Positions 36,400 through 47,033 of a stretch of DNA of 64,000 bases are shown here, in pieces (positions within the stretch are counted from its first letter, which is position 1; each line of letters starts with the position of its first letter). The DNA lies in assembly GCA_030141605.1 (NCBI GenBank), contig JAQGDQ010000019.1, positions 1,054,001 through 1,118,000 of the forward strand, written 5' to 3'. The DNA comes from Tubiluchus corallicola. Its lineage: Eukaryota; Priapulida; Priapulimorpha; Priapulimorphida; Tubiluchidae. The position numbers and the translations under genes are program-made. The notes beneath the pieces were generated by a model. It did no database searches and was not told the DNA's origin. It saw only the letters and a list, made by a program, of their open reading frames with translations.

Positions 36400-37525
36400 G
36401 TCATTGCAGTGCTTGAAGTGCCTCAACTTTTCCTACATTTACAGATGTTAAACTCTCAAAATCTGTGTCAGCATTTCCGAGCCTATGCAACAGATGGGCC
36501 AGAAAGATTTTCTTAGAATACATAATTGTGACCACTTCATAAATATATGAAATATACGAGCTGTTGCTGAATTTTTCAAGTTTAAACAACACTTTAAGAG
36601 TTTTCCAAGTCTACACTGCACCTGAACTGCTTTAGGAATTTTCCGAATCTATACTGGACGTGAACAGCCTTATAATTATTCCTAGTGTACACAATACCTG
36701 AACAGCCTCATAATTGTTCTGAACTTGCACAACACTTGACATTTAAGACTTTCAAAGTCTACATCTTGTGACTTAAATTGCTTTTAAATTTTGTTTGAAG
36801 TCTGTGTGATGCGAAATATTCACTGTAACGTAATGCCTGACTCCTGAAATGCTTCAGCATTTTCCAAATCTATTCTGTGCAATGCATTAACATTTTTTAA
36901 ATCTGCACAACACGTACAAATTGCTCAGTATTTGCAAGCTCAAGACTTGAGCTGAATGAATATAGTTAAAGTCCATACAGCATTCAAATTACTATTATTG
37001 AAGTCTACAAACATCTGAACTGCCTTTGCAGTTGCCATCTACATAATACATCAGCATGCCACAGCCTACATAACATTGAAGCTGCCTCAGCATCTTCCAA
37101 GCCAGACTGATTGGCCCTGATATCTAAGGCGGAGCTACCTTAGTATTTTCCAAGCCTGACATTTGAGTTGCCTCAGGGTTTTCCAAACTTGCTTGATGCG
37201 AGTTGCCTCGGCATTTTGCAAGCCTGCCTGACGTTAGCACTGCCTCGGCATTTTCTAAGCCTGACTGACACATGAGTTGCCTCAACATTTTCCGAGCCTG
37301 CCTGACACCTGAGTTGCCTCAACATTTTCCGAGCCTGCCTGACATCAGCGCTGCCTCAGCGTTTTCCAAGCCTGACTGACACTTGAGTTGCCTCAACACT
37401 TTCCGAGCCTGCCTGACATCTGAGTTGCCTCAGCATTTTCCGAGCCTGCCTGACATCAGAGCTGCCTCGCATTGTCTAAGCCTGCCTGACATCTGAGCTG
37501 TTTCTGCATTTTCCAAGCCTGCCAA
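36400..37525. repeat. Degenerate minisatellite, about 37-bp unit
   Basis: From about 37,080 to 37,525 the unit resembles GAGTTGCCTCAACATTTTCC plus GAGCCTGCCTGACATCT and recurs about every 37 bp. Upstream to about 36,400 the same phrases (TTTTCCAAGTCTACA, CTGAACTGC) recur with much greater decay. The array is more uniform towards its 3' end. It lies just before NDUFB2. Confidence 0.85.
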
Positions 37526-37749
37526 GTTTATCCAATTCTGGCGCTCCTCAATTGACAAGTATAAGTTATTGTCCAAAATATGCAATCGGGATGCAAAGTA
37601 TATGCAAAAGCTTAGTAGCAGTAGAGTAAACAAAGCTTGCTCGTGAGCAAGACGAGAATTATGCAACTGTAAAGTGTGAGCTACTAATCTAATAGTGCAT
37701 TTACGAGTATGAAGTGTTCATACATTCATACATTGCAGACAGTGTACAA

Positions 37750-40700
37750 ATGTGGCGAGGTTTTACAACGTAAGTGTTATTACGAATCATTTACTACTGT
37801 TGAATTTTCTGCATTCTTTGCTCAGGTATTTATTTTCCCCTAGGTATGTGCTAGTTGTAAAATTTTATTTTGTGAAAGTAGTGTTAAGCTACTTTGTTAG
37901 AGTGATTATTGTCTTTGTAGGTGGAGCAAAATCTATCAAAGTTAAGTTCAATTAACATCTAAAGTAGGATTATTTGTTGATCATAGTTATCATTCCAAAA
38001 CTATCTAGGCTGACAAAAATTGATTGAATATTTGTTATACTTGCCTCCTATAGGTGGCGCACAAATAGAAAACTGTGAATGTTGGACGCCGAGTAATCCA
38101 CTACCCGAAGTAGGACAATTGGCGTACATGGGCTAGCCCAAGTATGACGCGTCGTACATGGGCTAGCCCAAGTAGGACACTAGAGACAGGTCGCGAATTG
38201 AGTCGTTAAGCGTACTGGCACCTTCCGTTGTCCTTGTTTATGCAATAATAATAATTAAACACATCAATACACGTTGAATAATTTATTATACATTTGATAA
38301 AATATACGAATTTTATTCTAAGTTCGTATAATTTTGCCAACATTAATCTTCTCTGAAGTGAAATAAGCGCACTTTTTAGGCGAAACCAACATTTGCTTAA
38401 GGTATATCATTTTTTATTTTGCCTTGCTTCACAGACAGGTGCTTCTTTTCACTCCCTCTTGGACAAATAATTATTTTCTACTAAGTAAACGGGTTAGTGA
38501 ATTATGTGCAAGTAACGAGCTACGTAGTTTCTCTCTTTAAAGCATTAGATATACTTAGTTTAATCTTATGATGATAATTATTAATCGTGCTAATAATAAT
38601 GATGACATTGTTGTAAAAAGTAGGTTGTCAAGGACTATCCATCTTTATTATAAAGTTAGTTTTTTTCTAAAACAAATTTAGTTTTATGTTTTATTATGTC
38701 ATAAATCTCGATTCTCGACAGAAATCGCTAGCGTCCTGCTTGGGCTGCCCATGTACGACACTCAAATTTAGCACATGCGTTTTACCGGAAATGTCCTACT
38801 TCGGCTAGTGGATTACTCGGCGCCCTACAGTGAAAATAGTAACGGTGATAAGTGATCGTAGATTTCTAGAGCTCTGTGCAGATTGACCTCAGTATAAACG
38901 TTGAAGTTTGTGGCTGTTTACCAGAATCATGACATAAATTTTAACATTGTTAAAGTTTTTTCGTTAATAAAGCGTGGTCAGTGACTTAGTGATGCTTCTT
39001 TCTAGGTGTAGAACAGTTATTTGCAGCATTGGAAGATGCACTAGATCACCTAGTCGGGCGTTTGCGACAACACCTGGCCGATATCACGTGTATGCAGCAC
39101 TATCTATGTTTAGCAAGGACATTATAAATATGTATTTATAATGTCCTTGATGTTTAGAGTAGTTGCCTGTATATGGGGCCTGTACTAGGTAGTTTAACTC
39201 TCTAAGAGAAGTCTTTTTAGCGCCTCCTCAACGGTCAACCCCTTTCCTCACAGTCCCCACTATACCCCAAATTTGATTTTTCTTGCATAATATTAATTAT
39301 AACAAAGTGTAACGGTACCTGTGTGTTAGCCTTATATATGTACCATAGTACACGTACTAATTAAATGTAGTTAATTTACTGTCGACAGCTTACGTTGATT
39401 GAATTTGAAATGGAATTTATGACTCCTTCGTACATCCTGGGTCTTCAGGGGCAATTAAATTTACCTCAATTTGTGCTACTCTTGACTAGATTTTCCTTCA
39501 GCTTTTTCATCAGAAATTTTTTTTTAAATCCTAGCTTCTGATTTTCACATGTACATCTGTAAAGTCACTAGCAGGAAACACTAGAGCTGCACAGGTTTAG
39601 CTAAAATAAACTATTTAATTGGAAACAGTAAAGAAGTTTCACAGCAACAGACTCGTCAGCTTAAGGTGGTAACGTTATAACTGACTACAACAGGGAAGTC
39701 AGATTAGGCGGAGGCTAATAGTAGATAGTAATGCATCCACTACTAGGATGTAACCAATGTGACAGAGAGGAATGTTGGTACAATTGAAGCCATAGTGCTG
39801 TTACACATCTATTTCGTGCACTTCATTATTTTCACAGCTATAGCAATGGACTGTTTATGAAGTTCTAAAGAAAACGTGCTACTAGAGGCAATGACAACGA
39901 TGAATTCCTATTTCTGAAATGTTTGCTTCCTAATATTAAAAAGATTCCAGAGTGGAGTTAGCTAATTTCCCAAGTAAAAATTCAGGAAGTGGTGGAACAA
40001 TTTGCTTATTCCAAAGGCACGTGCATGCTTAATATTACTATCCGACCATGCCCGACACAGTTCAGATCTTTCCCTTTACAACTACAGATGAGCCATTACT
40101 GCAGAAATCATTTTACTGGATGACAAATTACAGAGTAAACTCTACATCAGTTTCACTTAGCCCCTATAGTTGCTTTACTACATCCATATGATTTTTTATT
40201 AGTTGTTAATTACTGCAAGTAAAATAATACTTTTTTGTTATTTAATTTGTTAAAACCTGACACACCTTGAACAAAGATGGTTAAGATGTTCTAGTCTTTA
40301 GATAGCTATGTACTACTTCGCTAAGAACGTAATTAAATGCATTCTAGCTCCATCCTCACATAATGGAAGAATCTTCTCTTGTCCTGCTTTACCTGGAGAA
40401 ATAAGTGATTATACTCCCCATATTCACGTCTCTTGCAGTTAAATTTCATGTATCGCTAGTTCTTTTCTGTAATGTGTTGTCTAATAACAAATTATCTAAA
40501 AGAAAATTTTCTTCTTCAACACATATCATTTGTCATATGCAATGCAAAACAAAGGAATCAGCTTTCTGGTTCCCACGTCTGTTGCGTGCATCAACCAGCG
40601 TGAACCAGTGTTGATAATAAGTGCAATTTTATAAGTTTTCGTTGTGTTTGAACCCTAATGCAGTACTGTTAAGTCACAAACTGCAGATATTTGACATTTC

Positions 40701-42639
40701 TCTGTTTTCTGTATTTACCCTTTCATTGTGTATGCGTGTGCACTGCTGCTTTATAATGGCTACCGGTCACACCTTGCATTAAGCATGTTGAGAAATGCTG
40801 TAGGGACTGGAAATCTATTAATGTCAACTTGCGCAACTTATAATATTGCTACTTCTATTCGTATTATCTTTCCGTTTCTACAAAGTTTGATAGGCGACTC
40901 CTCTGTTTATAGCAGAACTCTGTGTCCATAACAAGTTGAGATTCCAAGATCCTGCTGTTGTTGACTTTATTATTTGCTTCATAACATTTTTTTCATAGAT
41001 TCTAACAAAAAAAACCACTGTGATAGTTTTCGATATCGGTATCCAAAATTTTGTAAATTTTTATCTGTGATTAGGAAACAACATCAATTGGTTTTTTGTT
41101 TACGGTTACATTAGTAAACAGTTTTACAACTAAAAAATAATCAAAACAAGATAGTCTACCTTAATAATTTTTCTGAGCTTTGCTATAATAATAGGGAAAT
41201 AGGAAGTGCATATAAAAATTGTCAGCTATCAAAGTAGGAAGAATGTTTGATGGAGGTTTCGGGTACACATACCCCAAAACTTGAGAACTTTGTGTTTCAA
41301 CTTACATGCAGTATTATAAGTAAAATCTATGTATCAATTTGGCTTTTCAAAGAAATATCATGTTTTTCGGTATTCCAGATGGCATTATCGTGAACCCCAT
41401 CCAGGCCATCCTAAATCACTACATTTTATGGCAAATGCTTTGGGTGTGTTTTTGTGGTACTGGATACTCTTTCATTGCTGGTATGATTATGAGCATTTAG
41501 TGGTAAGTAGCTCACTGTATTTCAATTGTTTGTTTACATTTTAGATTTGGAATTTCTTGCAAGCATTCAACACGAAATCAGACTTTATTTTCGTGTAAAT
41601 GATAAGTCAAACAAGACTGCTAAAACAGAAAATACTGATTAAAAAAGAAAATTCTTGGGACCTCTTAGCATCAAACGTTGGGATTCAACCGTTCAAATTT
41701 GATTCGAACATAAAGTTATAGATTCGAATAATTCAGCACTTGAACTACATACGTTCTTTGTAATTAAAATGCTTTAAATATCATGCAATCAGCATAATTT
41801 AGCTGCGATTTCTGTGCACAATTTTTAAACGAATTATTTGTGTTTTTATTGCAGAACAAAGTCAAGTAACTTGCATGTTCTTTGTGTGATGCTTTTTAGT
41901 ATTGATTTGAAAATTTATTCGAAGATGCTGAAATTTGGTTTCATTCCAGTTCAAAAAAGTTCATTCCAGTCTCAAATTCGGCTCGATTTGAATTCACTTT
42001 CTGGTAGAGATTGTTCACCCCTAATATATATATATATATTTCATTTTTATTCGTACTCGTGGTACAATCACATCAAATATACAAACTGATCAACAAGTAA
42101 AATAACATTAATTAACAAGATTAGTGAGCTATGTGAATATATACAATTAAATGGGAGTGAGATATGTTAGTATTCCTGTCAAAAAAATCAAAACACTACG
42201 TTCTAGAGCTCATACAACTTCTTCAATGAAATTAAATTCTTCAGTAATGTTTTAAGACCCCTCGAGAGCATAGATGTCAAGTAACACAGTGAATATTCTT
42301 TTCAAATGACATGCATTCATATACATACATTTTCATTCTTTTTCATATGGCTAAGTAATTAAGTATGATATGAAAAGTGACAAATAATTTTTAGGGATGC
42401 AGTTTTATTTATTTACTTTGTCTGACACTAGTAAATTAAATTTTGTATGCAGTATATGTATGATGTAAACTTGTGTCCATGAAGTATAAGATGTATAACA
42501 CTGTATATCAATTATAAGATTATGACTTTTCATATTCGTTTAATGTTGCTAATATTTGCAGGGTCACTTCAGTTACCCAAATCCAGATAACTGGACAGAT
42601 GAAGAGTTGGGAATACCTCCAGATGACGAGGAATTATAG
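37750..42639 (+). CDS. NDUFB2: Complex I subunit NDUFB2 (AGGG), 4 exons
   Basis: An accessory subunit of NADH:ubiquinone oxidoreductase in the mitochondrial inner membrane. Exons are 37750-37769, 39006-39089, 41379-41502 and 42562-42639; phases 2, 2 and 0 agree. The product is 101 residues; human is 105. Exons 1-2 give MWRGFTTCRTVICSIGRC and then SPSRAFATTPGRYH, a basic, acid-free presequence. Exon 3 holds WHYREPHPGH and one membrane helix (ANALGVFLWYWILFHCW). Exon 4 is the family hallmark: GHFSYPNPDNWTDEELGIPP followed by acidic DDEEL. Exon 4 and most of exon 3 are certain from homology. Exons 1 and 2 are inferred from splice sites, phase and composition; exon 1 codes only 20 nt. A poly(A) signal candidate is at 43484-43489. 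Confidence 0.88.
38087..38824. mobile_element. Non-autonomous element with long imperfect TIRs
   Basis: The left end CGCCGAGTAATCCACTA, then GAAGTAGGACA and TACATGGGCTAGCCCAAG, is matched inverted at the right end. There CTTGGGCTGCCCATGTACG, TGTCCTACTTCGG and TAGTGGATTACTCGGCG occur in mirror order. The phrase CGTACATGGGCTAGCCCAAG is tandemly doubled at the left. About 740 bp with no transposase. It sits in NDUFB2 intron 1. No clear target duplication was found. Confidence 0.75.
39106..39157. mobile_element. 36-bp palindromic insertion with 8-bp target duplication (copy B)
   Basis: The palindrome 39114-39149 has 17-bp perfect arms (CAAGGACATTATAAATA and its complement) around a TG centre. 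ATGTTTAG flanks it exactly (39106-39113 and 39150-39157). Like copy A it opens CAAGGAC and closes GTCCTTG. It lies 16 bp after the proposed donor of NDUFB2 exon 2. Confidence 0.75.
41670..42025. repeat. Dispersed TTCGAATC-rich repeat, copy 2
   Basis: Similar to 11630-12090, sharing CAGCATAATTTAGCTGC, CAGAACAAAGTCAAGTAA and ATTTGAATTCACTTTCTGG. It ends GTTCACCCC before a TA run. It lies in NDUFB2 intron 3. Probably a decayed DNA transposon. Confidence 0.5.
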
Positions 42640-44430
42640 TCAGCAAAAACAATATAGAATTTTTAAAAATTTTACACTGAATCAGAACATGTGTTCCTAG
42701 CTTGATGTACATATGTAGTTTACAAAACTATTACATTGGTATTCTATCATTAACAGTTTACTACATTGTACATTGGGAAACAGGCTGCCTAATCAAGTAT
42801 ACAAATATTGCGAAGTAGCATTTGATATCCCAGTGATTTCCGTTACTATTAACAATAGCATATTGCAATATTTTTTGAAGATGTCTTAAGCCATAACAGA
42901 TAAAATAATCCGCTTTGGATATGCAGTGCTTTGATTTTATATTTTTGTCTCACTTCTTCAGTTATGTAATGTACATCTCCTTTGTAAAAGAAATGTGCTA
43001 ATTGTTGGAGTTTGTTATTTGGCGCTTTGAGAATAATGTGAAGAATACTTAAATATTTTCATTTTCTAACTTGCAAAATTATAATTTTAAGATCGTTCTT
43101 GGATTCATTTGGACTTACAAGTGAGCTTACAGTGAACTTTTTCATAAATATATAATGGAACTTTGTGTTAGGTTACTGTTGAGTGTTAGTTAAATTCTAC
43201 ATCTTTGTTGATAACATAAGTTTATGTAGCAATTCTTTTGCGACTTCTAAACCTAGTATTGAGCAATGATCTCTGTGTGTGCGCACATTAAATTATGTCA
43301 GGTGTTAGTAAATGTTCAAACATTTTTTGTTAAGATAGCAACAATAGAAACCAAGTAACGTCAAATATATTGTCAAATTTATTTTTGTTTTTAAGTACTA
43401 ACTTGATTTTATTATGTAGCATGATAATTGTAAATTACATTAATATCTCACAAGCCACTATGAGCACTGCTTAATTAACTAAAAATAAATGGTAATGTTT
43501 TATAATTAGGGGTGGCTGCCAAGTGACTGACCATGGTTTTTTGCCATCCTATCTCAATACAATTATAGCGAATTGTGGCATGATCAAATATTGCATATTT
43601 ATTTGAAATGGGACAAATGAATTAATCTAGTCTTAATCTAGTCAAACCTACTAGCTGATTGTAATTACCCAGTACATGTGCATAGAATTTCGTTAGAGAA
43701 TCTTAAAACATTCGAAAACGACAAGTGTCATTCATTATCCATTGCAGTACACTTATTTGACCGTTTTGTGATTAATCTAAGACAAAATTTAAGACACCTC
43801 ATTATAACTCCAATTTTTTCCCAAGCCCAAAGTGGGCAGTATAAAAAAGTTTAACTGTGTTATCATTATCATTGAATTGTCACAGCTAAATGTCTCCAGA
43901 AAACAAAGTTTTATCCATTATCATTACTATTATGGCTGTAAAGCAAATGCATAATTGACGTTGATTCGCCATGGCTAAATGAAAACTTTCATAGTAGACG
44001 ATGTAATGCTACAATCCCATAACGAATTAAATTTTGATATCAAATTTGAAAGACAGGAGATTGAAAAAGCTGGAATGCATCTTATTTGTACAGGACACTT
44101 CTAAATCCACCACTGAGTGTTTATTGGATCTATAATTATTATTGCAGACATTGAGCAGTGAGTGACGGATAGTAGATACAGACATAGACATCTTTATTGA
44201 TCATAACTACTCCACATTATGTGAAATTTGTCGTTTATGCTTTGCACAGATTAGTAATAGATTTTAATAGTAATAGATTTTAATAGATTTATTTCGCATT
44301 AAACATATGCATATACATCACATTACATTACATGTGCATCAGGTTTTGTTAATACAAAAATATGATAAAATTCATGTATACTGCGCTAGAGACCTAGGAA
44401 GCTAGCTTATGGTAGGCCACTAGAATTACG
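42640..44430. other. Downstream of NDUFB2: 3'UTR and intergenic
   Basis: AT-rich sequence with the NDUFB2 poly(A) candidate (43484-43489). A 19-bp tandem repeat (TAGTAATAGATTTTAATAG, about 44250-44289) is present. Phrases at 44,205-44,350 (TTTATTGATCATAAC, TTTATTTCGCATTAAAC) resemble minus-strand LINE 3' ends. I see no gene. Confidence 0.4.
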
Positions 44431-44440
44431 AAAAAAATTG

Positions 44441-44505
44441 CAATATATACAACATTACAATATACAACATTACAATATACAACATTACAATATACAACAT
44501 TACAT
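44441..44505. repeat. 15-bp tandem repeat
   Basis: CAATATACAACATTA repeats four to five times with small edge variants. Confidence 0.95.
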
Positions 44506-44831
44506 ATACAAATATAAATACGGGTGGGAAGTATTAAAAATTTTATTTTACTATACAGTTTTTGAAAAAGAAAACAACAAATCATGATTGAGTCATCAGT
44601 TATATGTTTCGAGTAAGTTTAATTTATATATTTTTGGTATATATATATATACTAAAAAGCAATTAACGTAACAAATTCGCAACTGTAAATTACATTCAAC
44701 TATGCATATAAATCTAAATGGTACAATTGAAATAAAGCTTAGAAGAGAAAAAATACATTGATCGCAGAACGTCAGTCAACCAGCGGGGGTCCACCTCGTA
44801 ATGACCAATGAGGAGCTTTTATTTAGCGCCT

Positions 44832-45805
44832 ACTGTTCTTCGATTGTTGGGGCGTGGGATTGCTGGGGGCTTTACTCGCATGCCCTGCCTCATTTGCACT
44901 TGACTGTTCTTCGATTGTTGAGGCGTGGGATTGCTGGGGGCTTTACTCGCATGCCCTGCCTCATTTGCAATTGAAGCCAATACGAAATATACAGCTAAAG
45001 CGTGTGTTCAGGATTATTTTTGCTTTTTTCTTGCCATAAAAAACCTTGTACACCTAAAATTTGTTAATAGTAGTGAAGAATGGTGAAGCGTTGTGCTTGG
45101 GGCACGTGTAATGTGTATGTTCGCCATCCAGAAAGATTAGGAGTTCGACTCATAAGTTTCCCCAACCCCCAAAAAGACTTAGACAAGTGTCACCGTTGGG
45201 AGGCTACATGAACAGCTCAAACTATTAAAAATTAATAAAAATCGCACTGTCTGCTCAGAGAAGTTTTATAATGTTTTATTATTATACTGCACTATAATTT
45301 ATTACTGCTGGCTACATGTAGAATATGTCCTGCTAAATCATGACTTAATGCATTCCGACAAGATATTCCAGATACTGTACAGCAAAAATAGGATTTCGTT
45401 GGTTGAGTATGACTGTCTGAACGTACAGTAGTATAGTTAAGTAGTTCAGCTAGGCTAACTTATTTGATTTTTATTTAATTTATTCAGTTTTCGTGTTTAT
45501 GTTAGAATTAGGTACAAGATACTAAAATAATTTGTTTTTGGTGTAAATAAAACTGTTATAAAATGTTGCTTTAACTTCCCAATATCTCTTGATATAGTGC
45601 ACATATCCTTGCGTATAATAAGTAAGTAGAGGTTGTAAGGATTTACTAGAGAAGTTCTTATAGTTTGGTTTGTATCACAATGACGCATTTTCAGGAATCG
45701 TCGATAAGTCACTTAAAATTCACCCATTCTTCGTGTTTTTCATGCTTTTTCATACACTGTAGCGACTTGCAGCGAGTGAGTGTTTGTGAGAACGTGTGTT
45801 AAAGG
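44832..45805 (+). mobile_element. THAP-related dispersed repeat, copy 2, with a 71-bp tandem duplication
   Basis: From about 44,930 this matches copy 1 at 783-1549. At its left end a 71-bp unit starting ACTGTTCTTCGATTGTTG is duplicated (44832-44902 and 44903-44974). An ATG at 45080 opens a 43-codon ORF starting MVKRCAWGTCN, with the first Cys pair of a THAP (C2CH) finger, and ending KDLDKCHRW. The domain then shifts frame and loses a few residues before GRLHEQLK, KINKNR and VCSEKF. The final His of the C2CH set is Lys here. It is a broken relic. The family may be a P-like transposon or a duplicated THAP gene. Confidence 0.6.
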
Positions 45806-46650
45806 ACAAGAAAAGGGGCACCTGAAGTAGGTTTCAGAAAAGTCACTTAAAAATCATACTACTTCACAGCAACTTTATGACATATCGTATTCACGTTGAA
45901 AGGAATTTTCGTTTATTTTCATTTTAAAACTGCTGCAATACTGTTCCGCAGGCGCCATTACGTGACATCACTACACCACGTAAATCAGGGGAAGAAAAAG
46001 CAATGTTAAATTATGACCCAAAAAACTTTTCATGCAAATCTATATTACTTAGCATTTCACTTACCTACTGGAAAGACTTATGTAACTAGAAATAATAATT
46101 TAAAATGTTCGTGCCAATTGGTAAAATGTCGCTGGATCACCCTCCATGCAGGGTGTGCCAAAAACGTATTTTTAATCTTATTGCCAAGATACAGTAATTA
46201 AATTTTTTTATTTAATTAGCAACATGTATGCTACGAATGCTCTGATTATTTTTTCAAATGGGGTACTTAATGTTATGAAAACTTGTTTCAAATGACCTAC
46301 CATTAAAATGGCCGCGACTTACAGTCATCGTGGGAGCTTAAATTTGCACGTTTTATGCAGCGTTACGGCCGATGCAAGCCATGCATACGAAAAGGTAGTA
46401 TGTAAGTGGTATAAAATTTCGAGACCAAAATTTCAAGCTTCATGTAAGTGGAGGGTTTTTTGTGCTTTAAGTGATCAAGATGGGCGGGCCTAAACGCCGC
46501 TTGTGATCTATCTATTTAAAGGTGTTTAGAGTATAGCTACTGTCGAAAGCTTTGATTGAGACACTCGCGTACTGATACAAAACAGCAGTTAAAAGAAAAA
46601 AGATTCTGGTTTCTAAATTTCTGGGCATGGACAGCGGCATAGTTTTAAAT
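45806..46650. other. Region between the THAP relic and the SINE
   Basis: A 61-codon ORF at 46308-46493, starting MAATYSHRGSLNLHV behind AAAATGGCCGCG, is unassigned and probably chance. I see no gene or named repeat here. Confidence 0.35.
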
Positions 46651-46910
46651 AAGACCAGACGGTTGAGTCTAGTGAAAATGCGACCGCTTTCCGTCTGGGA
46701 CGTCGTTAGTTCGATACAGTGGTCGGGTTATAACAAAAACTAAAAATAGTACCTGCTGTTGCTGTACCTGGCGCACAATATTTAAGGCAAAAGTGGGGTA
46801 ATAATAACCTCTGTTATGTTGTTTGTTATTTACAGTAGCCTAAATGCTCTTTGAGCTTATGTTAATTATTTATCCAAAAAGCCAGCTTTAAACAAAGATC
46901 GTTATTATTT
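46651..46910 (+). mobile_element. tRNA-derived SINE, copy 3 (most complete)
   Basis: The tRNA-like head shows GACGGTTGAGTCTAGTG (A-box-like), then GCGACCGCTTTCCGTCTGG and GTTAGTTCGATACAGTGG (B-box). A body with CTGCTGTTGCTGTACCTGG follows. The 3' end is TTATCCAAAAAGCCAGCTTT, then AAACAAAG and TTATTATTT, shared with copy 1. It ends about 120 bp before the eIF4A3 start codon. Confidence 0.75.
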
Positions 46911-46987
46911 ACGCGTGCACGGGCAGCACTCATATCCAGAAACTCAGTGAAATGTACGCGGAAAAAGGCAGAGATTGCATTTTCCGT

Positions 46988-46998
46988 GAGTCACGTGA
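46988..46998. promoter_or_regulatory. GTCACGTGAT E-box upstream of eIF4A3
   Basis: GAGTCACGTGATTC lies about 40 bp before the eIF4A3 ATG. TCACGTGA is the canonical palindromic E-box bound by USF/MITF-type bHLH-zip factors. Binding is not shown by sequence; the position suits a core promoter or first-exon site. Confidence 0.4.
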
Positions 46999-47033
46999 TT
47001 CATAGGTTCGCAGAATACGACAGAATTTCCAAA

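Larger units (their letters stand above)
33851..37749. other. Intergenic stretch between ACSS1 and NDUFB2
   Basis: AT-rich. It holds the tiny palindromic insertion (35829-35883) and the degenerate minisatellite (about 36400-37525). The region 33,950-35,800 shows no gene or repeat I recognise. Confidence 0.5.

Noticed and set aside
38229-38645. GTCCTTG (38229) and CAAGGAC (38639) inside the long-TIR element
   Set aside because: The motifs point outward, the wrong way round for termini, and the similarity does not extend beyond 7-8 bp.
40728-40931. Presequence-like ORF (MLRNAVGTGN) considered as NDUFB2 exon 1
   Set aside because: Its only donor is in phase 1, but exon 3 needs phase 2. The 37750/39006 exons fit in phase, length and composition.
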